From Hyperoplus lanceolatus (taxonomy: Eukaryota; Chordata; Actinopteri; Uranoscopiformes; Ammodytidae): 64,000 bases of DNA. Position 1 is the stretch's first letter. The number at the start of each line of letters is the position of its first letter. Position numbers and translations under genes: made by a program. Where the stretch lies: contig CM049397.1 of the NCBI GenBank assembly GCA_026929865.2, positions 30,731,698 to 30,795,697 of the forward strand. Reading direction: 5' to 3'. Under the pieces are notes generated by a model. That model made no database searches, had not been told where the DNA came from, and saw only the letters and a program-made list of their open reading frames with translations. This document shows positions 1 through 13,143 of this stretch, one piece after another.

Positions 1-341
1 GGCCCCGTTTGCATCCAGCCTGCATTCCTCCAGGATTTCAGCTTTAGCTTATGAAGGACCCGGTCATCATGGGATCATCCTAGCAGCCCTTGCTCAATAC
101 ATCTCTGCATTCAGAAAGGATGTGCTAGTGCAATAAAGCTTGACGGAGTTGGCCAGTTTCAGGGACTAGGAAAGGGGGATTGTATGTGGCCCTGATAAAA
201 AAAAGCTCAGGCATATTACTCAAATGATTGTGTATAATTGAACACCTACATTTCAGATAGTATCTTTTAATGCATCATATTGCGTCAAGTTTATTCCATC
301 AGATGATCACACTTCAGGACGCTGCCAGTTTGTGTCATGCC

Positions 342-343
<2 letters not shown>

Positions 344-383
<40 letters not shown>

Positions 384-392
384 TGTGTGTGT
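344..392. repeat. (GT)n microsatellite
   Basis: About 24 units with one TT interruption. Confidence 0.95.
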
Positions 393-1628
<1,236 letters not shown>

Positions 1629-1837
1629 CTGAGCTATCTATCCATTATGGGTGATTGTATATTGATTTCAGGCACTTCTTTTTCTCTAACTACTGAAGAG
1701 CTAAATGATTACTTGAGCTATTGTATGTATCAGACAGGTTGTGAGCTTGTGTTGATTGCTCTGTGATGTATTGTGTGGGCTTTTGTTATGTTGTATGAAG
1801 GCTATGTGTGCAAGTTGTATACGAGAATGTGGCCCGT

Positions 1838-1937
1838 TGTTCGTTCTCTGCATGTCATTCCCCTGTCTGCCCCATTTCACCTATGTCTCCCCTGTTTACT
1901 AAAAGCATAAAATGCCAAAAAAAAATTATCTTTTTAA
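1838..1937 (+). repeat. 3' half of a second-family SINE
   Basis: CTCTGCATGTCATTCCCCTG, CCCCATTTCACCTATGTCTC and AAAAGCATAAAATGCC match the tails at 62.1 and 50.7 kb. Confidence 0.65.
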
Positions 1938-2120
1938 ATAAACTAACCCTCTCAGCTCCTACAGTGCTCATTTCATGATTAACCTGCACCGGCACTTCAC
2001 GGACCAGTTTTTTAATGTGCTCTATAAATGAAGTTGATTCAATTTGATTTATTCTTGCAATCACTGTCACTATTTTTGCATAGACGTGTGAACACCTCAC
2101 TCTTAATGCTAGCACTATTG

Positions 2121-2375
2121 AACACACAAATCAAAACAGTTGTATTTGTATAGCCCAATATCACAAATAGACATTTGCCTCAGTGGTCTTTAAATTCCAT
2201 ACTACAATATGATACAATATGAAACCCTGCCCTTACACCCTTAGCTCGGCTGAACAAACTCCCAGTAAAAAACCCTTTACCCGGATTAAAAAATGTTTGA
2301 AGAAATCTCAGGGAGAGTTGACAAAGTAAGGGATCCCTCACCCAGGACAGACATGCTGCAAGAGATGTCATAAGT
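2121..2375 (-). repeat. dispersed fish repeat, minus orientation
   Basis: TATAGCCCAATATCACAAAT and TTTGCCTCAGTGGTCTTTAA are the complement of the tail at 55.07 kb. GGGATCCCTCACCCAGGACA is further along. It looks like a short interspersed or LINE-tail repeat family. Confidence 0.7.
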
Positions 2376-3474
2376 AGAGAAAATTACGAAGGAATTTGAT
2401 CATTGACCAGATGTATACATGGTAATACTAAAGTAAAGCGCGAATAGTGTGGATGCAGGAGGACTTCAGATGCTGCTGGGGGGGGGGGTATCCACACCGT
2501 CTCGTCTCCACCAGGGAAAACTAAGGTTTCCAGCGCCAGGATTACATCCTACGTCTCCACGCGTTGATGATCCATTCTCAGCTGCTGCCAGAGGGGGGAC
2601 CAAATCCACACCTCGTCTAGTCACCACCCGTCTTTGTAGTAAATTATTTTTTGTCTGAAACTATTGTATCTTGTTTATATCCTATGTTGTGTCAGAACTT
2701 CAGTCCGTGAGGGAAGACACGTCGTCCCAATACACTGCATCTGTAGCTAAACGACAGGTAAACAAACTTGTTTTCTTTGCGGTTGCTGACAGCGAGCTGA
2801 AATAAAAACACATCATTGCCTCCGAAAATCATATGTTTCAGAGCACAGGGGGATGAAAATGCATTGGTCCCCCTCTTCCCCCTTGTATTCAATTTCCTAT
2901 CTACTAACTCCATCTTACTGGAGAGGCTTGATATCTGTGCATCCAATCAAACTCAACCTTTGGGACTATGTTGCTCCCAAACAAACAAATGGTCACAGCT
3001 AGGAATGGTGTAAATAGAAACTAAATAAGGCTTGGATAATGCTCCACAGCTGTGACGCCAGCACTATGCATTATTTCACACATGATATGTGTGTTTAGAG
3101 TGAGAGAGGTTTCTTCACAGGTGAGCAGACACTCTGTCCAACATACAGTCCCAAACCACAAAACATACAGTAGTTATCAGATGGAATTGTTTTTATCCTC
3201 TGTATTGTGTACCATGACATCCCATATGTTTTGTTTCCCTTGATGTTGTTGTTATTTCTGTGCACACTTGTTCTACATTGTACAATATATCACCAATAGA
3301 AACATTTATTTAGATTAAGTTTAAGTAGTAGTTTAAGAAGTACACAGTTCCGAACAGACCCTGAATAAGGACATTTACTCAACAAGTTTGAGGCACGCAC
3401 TTGTACTTAATGCTAAAATTGATTGCTGGTTAAACCCTCTGCATCACAGGCCACAAGCAGGAACACAGAGCATG
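2376..3474. other. intergenic, nothing recognised
   Basis: AT-rich with a short G-run near 2482. Open frames here are short and match nothing I know. Confidence 0.55.
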
Positions 3475-3476
3475 TA

Positions 3477-3995
3477 CAGGTGAAACTCGAAAAATTAGAA
3501 TATTGTGCCAAAGTTAATTCATTTCAGTAATTCAACTTTAAAGGTGAAAATAATATATTATACAGACTCATTACATGCAAAGTGAGATATGTGAAGCCTT
3601 TATTTGTTATAATTGTGATGATTATGGCTTACAGTTTATATAAAAAAATTAGAATATTACATAAAATCAATAAAAAAAAGGTTTTTAAATACAGAAATGT
3701 CGGCCTTCTAGAAAGTATAATCATGCATATGTACTAAGTACTTGATTTGGGCCCCTTTTGCATAAATTCTTGCCTCAATGCAGCGTGGCATGGATGCTAT
3801 CAGTCTGTGGCACTGCTGAGGTGTTATGGAAGCCCAGGTTGCTTTAAACCATAATAATCACAATTATAACAAATAAAGGCTTGAAATATCTCACTTTGAA
3901 CGTAATGAGTCTATATAATATATTAGTTTCACCATTTAGTTAATTACTAAATAAATTAACTTTTGCACGATATTCAAATTTTTCGAATTCACCTG
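3477..3995. mobile_element. mariner/Tc1 non-autonomous element
   Basis: 519 bp flanked by TA. The left end is CAGGTGAAACTCGAAAAATT; the right is the near-complement ending AATTCACCTG. It includes the piece GCAGCGTGGCATGGATGCTA, found in related full-length fish elements. No open frame is retained. Confidence 0.85.
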
Positions 3996-4138
3996 TATTA
4001 TAAAGTTTGTACTCACGTTTTTCTACTCAGTGACCAGTATCTTTATCTTTCTTCTTCTTCTTTTTTTACAGACTTACCACTATTATTTACCCCACTTTTG
4101 AAATCAAATTAAAACCCCATAATCAAACACAAAAAACA

Positions 4139-4256
4139 AAGGCTTGAAATATCTCACTTTGAACGTAATGAGTCTATATAATACCTATCTAGTCTTCTAC
4201 CCATTTAGGTTGACATTACTGAAATAAATTAACTTTTGCAATCACGATATTCAAAT
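4139..4256. repeat. fragment of the 3477-3995 element
   Basis: It repeats AAAGGCTTGAAATATCTCAC and the following AACGTAATGAGTCTATATAA, then AAATTAACTTTTGCA and GATATTCAAAT from the right end of the neighbouring element. Confidence 0.75.
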
Positions 4257-4264
4257 GTTTTGTA

Positions 4265-4463
4265 CACATTCACCCAATCACACACACATTCATACACCGA
4301 TAGCAGCAGCTACCACGCAGGGTGCAAGCTAACTCTCGGGAGCAAGTCGGGGTTCAATGTCTTGCCCAAGGACACTTCGACATGTGGCGGGTAGACGGGG
4401 ATCGAATCTCCGACCCTGCACTCCAGAGGCGACCTCCCTGCCCACTTCGCCACTGCCGCCCCA
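4265..4463 (-). mobile_element. tRNA-derived SINE
   Basis: On the minus strand it reads GGGCGGCAGTGGCGAAGTGG (box A region), GGAGATTCGATCCCC-type box B, then CCTTGGGCAAGACATTGAAC and a tail with a GTGTATGAATGTGTGTGTG block. It belongs to a multi-copy family in this window. Confidence 0.8.
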
Positions 4464-5706
4464 AATAGCATTCTTTTCACTGATGGTCTCATTACATGTA
4501 CTTTATGATAATCAGAGGAAAAATGTGACTGTTTCAGAAATATTTAAATGTTCCTAGTAGAACATTTTAAATATTTTTAAAATAAGATACGTATGTACTC
4601 TAACTCAGGTGGCATGGCAATAAGTGACTTGTAACTTGTAATGGGAGTACTTTTTCTAGTAAAGTATCTCTATTTTGGTATGGTTTTCAGCTACTCATTT
4701 CACCACTACCCAGCCCCGGGCGCAGGAAATGGAGGCAATCAAAAGGCACCAGGGAATCTGAGGGCAGGCCCAGTCAAAGGGCAGTCGGATGGGATCAAAA
4801 CAAAATTAACAAAACAATCAAAAAAAGGTGTGACAAGAGGCCGGAGCAATGGGCTTCACCACAGAGGTCGACTGAACCCTCTGACAGAGATGAATTGCAA
4901 AGCCTGGCTGGGTCTATATACTGAGGTTCAGGATGAGATTGCGGGTGCCAATTACTTAGCAGAGGCAGTGCCCAACAGCTCACCGGCCCGCATGCACGCA
5001 CGCATGCACGCACGCACACACACACACACACGCATGCACGCACGCACACACACACACACACACACTTGTGTTTGTACAGCTCTACTTGTGTGGACATTCA
5101 TTGTAATAATGCATTCTCTATAGCCCCTAACCCTAACCATCAGAACTTGAATATCAATTTCTCGATACAAGTAAATACATTCCGTATTGTTTCAACCCAA
5201 TTATTCAAACTAGTGCGTTGCCCATTCAGGACGTGTCGTTGCATATATTGTGATGCGTGACTATTTGCGTTGTGAATATAGCAGCCATTTTATATGGTTG
5301 TATAGGAGACATGAACAGACGCAAACAGACAAGGTTTATTAAAAAAAAAAACACTTTATATTTATACTAAAATTAAAGTAGATAAATTGTTGAAACAAAA
5401 ACTGGCGAAACATCTCAAAGGCATAAGTGGAACAGGAACTTTAAAATAATTTGGACTCTTCACTTTTGAGTCAAGTTGTTGTTGTAGTTAAAAGTTCCAT
5501 AACCAGCTTCTAAAGTTTAGAAGTGTTTACCAACACAACATCAACTGCAGCCATATGCTACGCTCACCACAAACACTGTCAAATTGATATTGTCGGATTT
5601 CTACCTTGGAGGAAACAGTAGCAGCAGCTTGAAATTGTTTTTCTGTCACAAACGCTTTTATAGAAGAGGATGAGTGGTTGGTTGGAAGTTTGGCCAATAA
5701 AGATCC
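4464..5706. other. intergenic, mostly unclassified
   Basis: It contains the compound CA repeat (4990-5065) and CCCTAACCCTAACC near 5126. A 160-codon open frame at 4641-5123 runs through the CA repeat and has no recognisable domain. Confidence 0.55.
4990..5065. repeat. (CA)n / ACGC-CATG compound repeat
   Basis: A duplicated unit of CGCATGCACGCACG followed by (CA)n, repeated twice. It has Z-DNA-prone alternating purine-pyrimidine character. Confidence 0.9.
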
Positions 5707-5935
5707 AGGGCGGATGTGGCGAATTGGTTAGGGCGGTCGTCCACTCAACTGCAGGGTCGGTGGTGGATCCCCCATCTCCCCGCAACATGTCAAAGTGTCA
5801 CTGGGCAAGACACTGAACCCTAAATTGCTTCCGATAGCGAGCCTTCTGTGTGTGTGAATGGTAATATGGGAATGGGAACAGTTCTCCCTAGAAAAAGAGT
5901 CTCCGGTCTCAATGTTATTTATCTGTAAAAATCTT
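5707..5935 (+). mobile_element. tRNA-derived SINE
   Basis: GGGCGGATGTGGCGAATTGG head, GGTGGATCCCC box-B-like segment, then CTGGGCAAGACACTGAACCC and a GTCTCCGGTCTCAATGTTAT tail. Confidence 0.75.
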
Positions 5936-6156
5936 CATATCCCACCAACAGTTAACTTTGTTTTTACCATCCCCCCTTGTGTTTTTGCACCTCTCCCTTT
6001 TCCTATATTCTCTGTTTTCTCCATGGTGTTCCGTCCGGATAAGTGGGTGGCATGACGGTGCATTTCTTATGAAGTTGAAAGACTGGAAGTACAATCCAAA
6101 TTTGAAAACATTTTTTCCTTTGTGGAAAGTTTTGGTTTCGTAAGTTATGAGACTAT

Positions 6157-6755
6157 GGCTGTGTCTTGATTCAGAGACCGCGCACTTGGTAGGACGCAGT
6201 TTCGCGGTTTATGAAGGCTATAGCCTATGAAGGCCGATTTTAAGGCTGGTTTTTAGGCCAACGAGCCTTGTTAAACGGGACGGTCTCCGTTTACGAGCAT
6301 TTCCGGTTCACGTAACAAGCCGTTACCTTGCGTGACGACTCGCCGCTCCTGTGCTGCATAGCAACCCTGATTGCTGCCAACGGAGACAGCCTTGTCAACA
6401 GAGGAAAAAAAGAAAAAGAAGTTGCCTACCAGACGAAAAGAAAAAAAAGTACAAGAAAAAAAGAAAGGAAGATAAAAGTTAAGAAGATGGAGCAACATGT
6501 TGCTGTTTTGTTAATTTTTATTTTATTGTATGCAATCTCTGAAAAAAACGCAATGAATCATGGGATATGTTGGGCCACGAAGGATCCATCTGATGCAGCC
6601 TTCAAAACCGTGAAAAGAAGGCTGCATTTCTCGGCCGCATATGAGGAGCCTTGCAAGGAGCCTTGCAAACGGGACAGCCTTTGCGCGCCGCTATGACGCA
6701 ATCGGTCTTCAAATGCAGCCTACGTAGGGTGCAACCCCTGAATCAAGACACAGCC
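6157..6755. mobile_element. PIF/Harbinger-like MITE
   Basis: 599 bp with perfect termini GGCTGTGTCTTGATTCAG and their complement, and a 3-bp TAT duplication (6154-6156 and 6756-6758). A 3-bp target duplication suits PIF/Harbinger. The open frame across 6328-6696 lies inside it and shows no recognisable protein. Confidence 0.8.
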
Positions 6756-7252
6756 TATATTTTAGAAAAATTCTCAGGCACACCCAAAGTTACATTAAAG
6801 TAATATATAGCTTTAAGATGATCAATCTACCGGGAAAACTATCAGATAATTAAACTGCAACTTAACAATTTAACATTTCGGCCATTTTTTAAAAACGGAT
6901 GCCAGAAGCTCTGGTACCAGCTACATTATGCTGCTTTTCTCAATTTTTATCAATGCTAAATGAATATATTTTGTTGAATCCAGCGATCTGATTGGTTCGT
7001 AACTGTTGTATAATGGGCGTATACATACTGCATTCCAATCAGTTTGCAGAGTAAAGAGTCCCATATCACTTCGCGACCCAGGAAGTAAAGCCGGTAGTTT
7101 GTAAACAAATGGAAATACTCAAATGGGTTGTTATTTTGCAAAAATTGCTTAGTAGGTATGTATTTTGTTTGTTTGGTCAATGTACACAAACAGTGGATCC
7201 ACTTCACTATTCTTTCATTCATTGCTTATACATTTTGCTGCCTTAATCTTAA

Positions 7253-7755
7253 AGGTGCAGTGTGTAATATCTGAATATTTTGTGGAATTTAGTGGTGAAA
7301 GTTCTAGAACGCAACACATTGGGTAACCCCACCGCTTTTGAATAATAACAGAAGCTATGATGGCCTTCAAGGACAAGAAGCTATAGTTACTAAAGATGGC
7401 ATCAGACACCACTGCCTCAAGTCTTTCCACACTATCAAGTGATGAGGCGAAGATGTATTTAGTTATTTTTGTCTAAAGTACTTCTTCTTCGTCTTCCAAC
7501 AGGTGCATTTCCCCAGGAAACTCACTATAAAAATGCATATGGCCATTAGGTTTGTCCATCGTGTGCTGCTGTAGCATCCTGGCCATGCAAAATGGCGGCC
7601 TCCATGTAAGGGTGACCCTATGGACCTAGTGTAAAAGACTTCTAAGGAAATAAAAGATAAAACAACTTTAATTTTCAAGTGATTATACACTAATTAAAAC
7701 ATACTTATCAGTATTCTGTTCTGAAAAATGCCCATTAATTCTACACACTGCACCT
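7253..7755. mobile_element. TTAA-flanked MITE
   Basis: 503 bp with termini AGGTGCAGTGTGTA and TACACACTGCACCT, flanked by TTAA on both sides (7249-7252 and 7756-7759). The target duplication is piggyBac-like. Confidence 0.8.
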
Positions 7756-8075
7756 TTAACCCTAAATATGAAGGGTATCTTGCAACAAAAATTGCCTTTT
7801 CTCTGGTAACATTTTACAACATTTGGAAATACAGTATCTCTTAAATCAGTTGTCAAATATTGCCATAATGAGCATTGCCATATCGAGCTGTTTTCTGTCT
7901 TGACCTGAGGCGATCCGTTGTGTATTATATGTATTTTTATACAGTGCAGTGTTTACTGTACATTACACTGTGTCAACTCTTGTGTTCCTGAGAGAAGATT
8001 GTGGTAAACAAACCTGGCGGAAACATGTTCATGGACACAGAAAATCATTTCATCTGGGACTCTCCATGGCGATTT

Positions 8076-8077
<2 letters not shown>

Positions 8078-8165
<88 letters not shown>

Positions 8166-8233
8166 TGAGTGAGTGAGTGAGTGAGTGAGTGAGTGAGTGA
8201 GTGAGTGAGTGAGTGAGTGAGTGAGTGAGTGAG
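8078..8233. repeat. (GT)n(GTGA)n compound microsatellite
   Basis: About 42 GT units run directly into about 18 GTGA units. Confidence 0.97.
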
Positions 8234-8330
8234 AGTGTGGAAGTTTGTGTACTTGTTAATGTGAGGACCAACCAATTCAAGCTTTGAATCATTGGACCGA
8301 TGACAGTTTCGGAAGGAAAAAAAATCAGCG

Positions 8331-8437
8331 CACACAGTACTACTTACAGGTAGCGGATTGTGAGGAGATATTCACTGATTTTGACTAAAGTGATTCTGAC
8401 AGCAAGCATTCTCCAGAATCTCTGACTCCACCTTTAT
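8331..8437. mobile_element. right-end fragment of the 57.4-kb MITE family
   Basis: It contains GGTAGCGGATTGTGAGGAGA, then TTCACTGATTTTGAC and CATTCTCCAGAATCTCTGAC with CCACCTTT. It directly follows the unit starting at the (GTGA)n tract. Confidence 0.7.
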
Positions 8438-9347
8438 CAGAGACACAGGCTCTGTTCAAAAAGCCTCCCTCCTACAAACTCAACATGTACAGTATATACT
8501 CCATACTGTCTACTTGAAAAACGATTGTATATGCGAGGTTCGTCGGATCGTTTACACTGAAGTACACAGAAGCAATAAAGAATAAAAAAAAGGCTTCCAT
8601 GCCGTTTGAAAGGACACAATGCATTGTTGGGCGGTTGAGTAGGAAAAGTAACCAATCAATCCATACACAAAATCTTACCGGAAGTTAGTACTCATCCCAG
8701 AATTTCTCGCCAACACAAACTCGCATCCACAAACGTCACATACTTAAATTGACGTCAAAATTAGTATGAGGACGTAAGCATGCCTTATAGAACACACCCA
8801 CAGCCTTGCTGCACAGGCTATGTGTGTCATCAATTGTTATGTAAATTTAGGCATGAATGTATATAGTGAATGTATAGAATTACCAACCCATCTGGTGTGT
8901 GGGTGTGTTTGTGGGAAGCGGGAATCAACAGTAATGGAGGTATAGAAAAGACAAGCGGCCAGTGATGAATGCAAAATACAAAAACCAAACAGCATTCTGC
9001 TCTGACAGGGTAAATATAAACGCTATGGATAGATTGCAAATAGAAAAACGTATAATTTGGCTGTTGTGTTTTTCACTCAAGAAGAAACAATGAGATTGAT
9101 GACAGTGGTGCTGAAGACATCTGTAACGTCTTCACCAGCAGCAGTCCAACTGACAGGCAGGCGGGTGAACAAGACAATTCAAAAAGACATATTCTACATA
9201 CTGTTGCTAAAACTGGTTATTATTATTATTACAGAGCAAAACAAAACAAAAGGCACGCTATAGAAAGTGATAAGAAAAGAACAGGACAAAGAAGCTGAAT
9301 GAGCAGCTGCAGAGAAATGTGAGTAAACAAAAAAAAAACGCCACCAT

Positions 9348-9560
9348 TAAAGCTACAATGCGTAACATTTTCATATCAATGAATGTTGGTTACTTTCATG
9401 CCTTCGCCGAATGAGTTGACACAAAGATCAAAAGGCAGAAGGAGTTGACACAAAGATCAAAACTGTCAGCTCCACAAAACTTGATCTACCGTTTTACGTC
9501 CAAAAGTGTCATAATTACTGAGAATTCTTCATGGGGGAATCAGAAGTTACGCACTATAGC
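9348..9560. mobile_element. TTAA-type MITE
   Basis: The termini AGCTACAATGCGTAAC and GTTACGCACTATAGCT are preceded by TTAA and followed by ATAA, a decayed TTAA. It contains a GAGTTGACACAAAGATCAAA repeat. It is related to 45522-45756. Confidence 0.7.
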
Positions 9561-9564
9561 TATA

Positions 9565-10229
9565 AGGACCACACTTAACAAATTGTACCTCAGCATAGTA
9601 AAAAAAAAAAAGAAAAGAAGCTAACTTAATTAATGACTGATTTAATGTACCACCTGTTGAGTGAGGGAAGCAACCCAGATCAAACAAACCGTTACGGTGT
9701 TGTGTGTGCAGGCTGGGAACGGCTAATAAGTGGAGATTACAGCAGGTGTTCTATCTTACTAATTAGGTGAATGAAAGGTGCTCTTGAAGTTACTATGGAA
9801 ATTAGTATACAAAAAAGTGTCTTACTGCAGGCACACTCACAGTCTCACACCATTCTAGGGCATGTCACAATACGTAGCCATACACACAAAAAAGTAATTT
9901 CTTAGGCTTTTTTCTGAGCATGGCTAGAAAGGATGTACTAAAGAAAATGTAAGAATTGATATTGCAATATATTTTTATTTTCTATCTGTATTGTGTAATC
10001 AGCTCTAAAATTGCCATTTTGAAAAATCAATAAATAAAAAATTCTATTTTTAAAGGGGGTTGTAAACTGCAACCTCTGTAGATGTCGCAGTAATATGGCT
10101 AGTCCTGCTTTCCTACTGTGCAGATGCTTTTCTGCTTGCTCTCTCCTCCTCTTGCACTTTTTGCTTACATTCTTATTTTTCCTCGATAATAAATTTAGCA
10201 GCAGCTCCTGGATACATACAAATCAAAGG
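9565..10229. other. intergenic, nothing recognised
   Basis: AT-rich sequence leading up to the LINE, whose exact 5' boundary I could not place. Confidence 0.5.
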
Positions 10230-10569
10230 AACTGTAATTTATTTTTATTTTTATAGATACTACAGGCATTTTTGGACACTTTTACGACCTTCTCAATAGA
10301 ACGTGAAGAGGCCTACCAGCAGGACAAGCCTGTGGTGACTGGAAGTGAGGCGCTGAGCTAAAGCTAATTAGCAGCAAGATGTGTCCCTTATCAAACGAGG
10401 ACTACCAAATACTCCTACAGAGGATTACAGCACTGGAAACAAAAATTAATCGAATAGAAATGAACATTTAAGTGAATGGACTATGTGGGAACGACACCAC
10501 TCTACCAGTGACTTTAAACAGTGGACAAGATTGAGCTAACGCACAGCTAACTAGCACCGACAAGGCTAT

Positions 10570-10923
10570 TGTTGTAGATTTGAATAGCCTCTATTCACCA
10601 GAGTTACTGAGCAGATAGTCTTAAAGGTTAAGGTTACGAGGAAGAAGTAGAACCTCCCTAGATGGACGTGTGTTTGACTTGGTATGAAACGATCTGTCTA
10701 TTTGCAGATATTAAGAACACATGATACCCCCCACACATGAGAATATAAGACACTGTTCTGTAACTAACGAGTAGTGCCATTGCGGCCTCAGCCTGCTGCT
10801 ACTGCTCACTCTGAAATCCTCTGTATGTCTGATGGAATCTCCTTCTGAATAAACCTGATCACTGATGATAAGTCCAGTCTACTACCTTTGTCTTGTCAAG
10901 CCATGGGGGATTCGGCTACCACA
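10570..10923 (+). repeat. 5' LTR
   Basis: 354 bp with TG/CA ends, a TATA-like GAATATAAGAC near 10741 and CTGAATAAACCTG (polyadenylation signal) near 10844. It is followed directly by the putative primer-binding site. Confidence 0.88.
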
Positions 10924-11850
10924 TTTGGCGTCACGATAACGGATATAACAGGAACACGATGAATCTACCTGTACTTGGACGGAAATCATCTGATGAAATG
11001 AGAAATGCAGAACAAAGTGGGAATCCCGGATGAACGTCCAAGTTGAAAGGTTCATGTCTGTTCCAGTATCTAAAAATAACTGAGAACTGCTACGGGAGAT
11101 AATGTGAACTCGGATGAGAGTGCTCTGTGTCAAAGTTCAAGGTCACGGCGTGAGCGTCCGGTCTGGGGGACTAAACACAGAGGCTCCGTTATGGCCAGGT
11201 ATCCAGTAGTTCCACTGTTATAACAAAGATCCGTGTGCACGTTTTATTGACTAAGACTTTGGGAAAAAGGCTGGACTGGATTCAAGCTTGTTAAGTCGCT
11301 CTGTGCTTATGTACGCTAAAGAACTTGAGGAAGTAGATTGGAGACCAACGTCTGTCATCAAGTAAGCTGAATGCTCGGGTTACGGCCCCCGCGCTGTCGC
11401 AAGTGCATTCCGTGGTCATGGCTGATAACGGAGATGGCCACACGCATGCCAACCGCATACCTTCTTGGACTTTCCTGGGCGGCTGGCCACGTCTGGCGGA
11501 GTCTGCCAATTTTGAAATGGAGGAGCCATCCTCTGTGCCAAAGTTGGATGGACTACATTTCCCATGCAAGCTGACCATGGCTAAAAATATCTGAACTTGA
11601 GACTCTTGAGTTTCGGCTGCAGAGGGCTCTCGCACCCTATTCTCTTTTTATCTTCGTTCTGTGTTTAAGCAGTTGCTTTGTTGGTCCCTTTCTTATGTAG
11701 TTTACTGCAGTAATGCTTTCATCTATGCATTGTATTCTACTTCACTCATAAAGAGTGTTTCTGTGTTTTGTTGGAGGTTTCTGTTAGGCTATTCAAGTAT
11801 GTTTGGTTACATCTTGTTTTGGTAGAATTAGTTAATTCTAAATGGAGGAA
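10924..11850 (+). other. interior of the LTR element
   Basis: 927 bp between the LTRs. Several short open frames occur (the longest about 110 codons on the minus strand at 11291-11635). None shows a protease, nucleocapsid, RT or integrase motif, so mobilisation would depend on enzymes supplied from elsewhere. Confidence 0.7.
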
Positions 11851-12204
11851 TGTTGTAGATTTGAATAGCCTCTATTCACCAGAGTTACTGAGCAGATAGT
11901 CTTAAAGGTTAAGGTTACGAGGAAGAAGTAGAACCTCCCTAGATGGACGTGTGTTTGACTTGGTATGAAACGATCTGTCTATTTGCAGATATTAAGAACA
12001 CATGATACCCCCCACACATGAGAATATAAGACACTGTTCTGTAACTAACGAGTAGTGCCATTGCGGCCTCAGCCTGCTGCTACTGCTCACTCTGAAATCC
12101 TCTGTATGTCTGATGGAATCTCCTTCTGAATAAACCTGATCACTGATGATAAGTCCAGTCTACTACCTTTGTCTTGTCAAGCCATGGGGGATTCGGCTAC
12201 CACA
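11851..12204 (+). repeat. 3' LTR
   Basis: It has the same sequence as the left LTR by eye, with the same internal signals. It sits directly against LINE ORF1 sequence on its right. Confidence 0.88.
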
Positions 12205-12339
12205 CTATGAAGAAACAAAAGGACCGTGTCCAGGTTAGTGATAACTCTCCCTGGAATCGTCTTGGTGGAAGGCCAAAGAGATTGAAAAAGGGAGGACGGA
12301 TAACGGGCAGGGCCGAGCACCATGAGATGACTGATCTGG

Positions 12340-13143
12340 ATGGCTGGCCTGCGTTATCACCTTTCGGCCTCCTCAACCCCCGCGCCTCGGAGGCCGCAGC
12401 AATGGATTACTGCAAGGGGGAGAGGTAACAACAACAAACTTCCACAGCAAACAAGTGTGCAAGTGTCGAACCGGTTTACTCCACTGATGCAAGTTCCTGG
12501 ATTTCCCTCTGATGACCAAGATAGCATAGTGCCTGCACACACCAAGGTAAGGCCTGAAAGCCAAGAGCCACAGAGAGAGCTAACAACCGGGCTAACCAAA
12601 CTAACAACAGAGCCTGAAAATCTGATTGTTGGAGACTTTTCTGTTAGAGATATGAAAAGCATGTGTAGTGTTGATACCAAAGTACTCTGCTTTCCCAATG
12701 ATATGGTGTCGGACTTAGAAAAAAGAATCCTGGACATTGCAGCAGCACACACAACTGTAAAGAAAATCATTCTGCACATCGGGTCAAATGATGTTGTAAA
12801 GCAGGAGTCTGAAATGTTGAAACAGGACTTTAACAATCTCCTGAACACGGTCAGCTCACTGAATGCTGAGGTGTATATCAGTGGTCCTCTGCCACCAATC
12901 AGAAGAGGACCTGAGAGATTCACTAGACTGTTAGCACTGAACACGTGGCTTTCAATAGCGTGCCCTGACCACTCAGTGCATTTTATTGACAATTTTAACA
13001 TTTTCTGGAACAGCAGGCAGCTTTTTAAGACAGATGGACTTTGTCTAAATAAGGCTGGAGTCAAACTATTCACATCCAACGTGATTTACGTCCTACGTCA
13101 CCCATCTGTTCGTGCCAAGGCCCAGGAGGAGAACATAACATAG
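12340..13143 (+). pseudogene. LINE ORF1 fragment with SGNH-hydrolase-like domain
   Basis: 267 codons after a frameshift from the preceding Lys/Arg-rich ORF1 frame (about 12210-12425). ENLIVGDFSVRDMKSM, IILHIGSNDV, NAEVYISGPLPPIRRG and TDGLCLNKAGVKLF follow the block order of the esterase-like ORF1 of L2/CR1 LINEs. The usual GDS block reads GDF and the usual DGLH reads DGLC, so both catalytic positions appear to be lost. Confidence 0.8.

Larger units (their letters stand above)
6759..9346. other. intergenic with MITEs and a microsatellite
   Basis: Outside the TTAA MITE (7253-7755), the compound repeat (8078-8233) and the MITE fragment (8331-8437), nothing is recognised. About 8440-8790 has the feel of another dispersed repeat but I could not define its ends. 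Confidence 0.55.
10570..12204 (+). mobile_element. non-autonomous LTR retrotransposon (TRIM/LARD-like)
   Basis: Two 354-bp direct repeats, which I read as identical, at 10570-10923 and 11851-12204. Each begins TGTTGTAG and ends CTACCACA, and the pair is flanked by CTAT (10566-10569 and 12205-12208). A possible primer-binding site (TGGCGTCACGATAAC) starts two bases after the left LTR, and a purine-rich tract (AAATGGAGGAA) precedes the right one. The 927-bp interior has no gag or pol that I recognise. The orientation is inferred from these signals. Confidence 0.88.

Noticed and set aside
4641-5123. 160-codon open frame
   Set aside because: It runs into the CA/ACGC compound repeat, has no domain and no splice or promoter context.
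5118-5140. Telomere-like CCCTAACCCTAACC
   Set aside because: Only two units inside ordinary intergenic sequence; chance or a minor fossil.
6328-6696. 122-codon open frame
   Set aside because: It lies entirely inside a MITE with clear terminal repeats and target duplication, and its sequence is low-complexity Lys-rich.
12357-13079. 240-codon minus-strand frame opposite the LINE ORF1
   Set aside because: Shadow of the plus-strand ORF1, which shows recognisable domain blocks.
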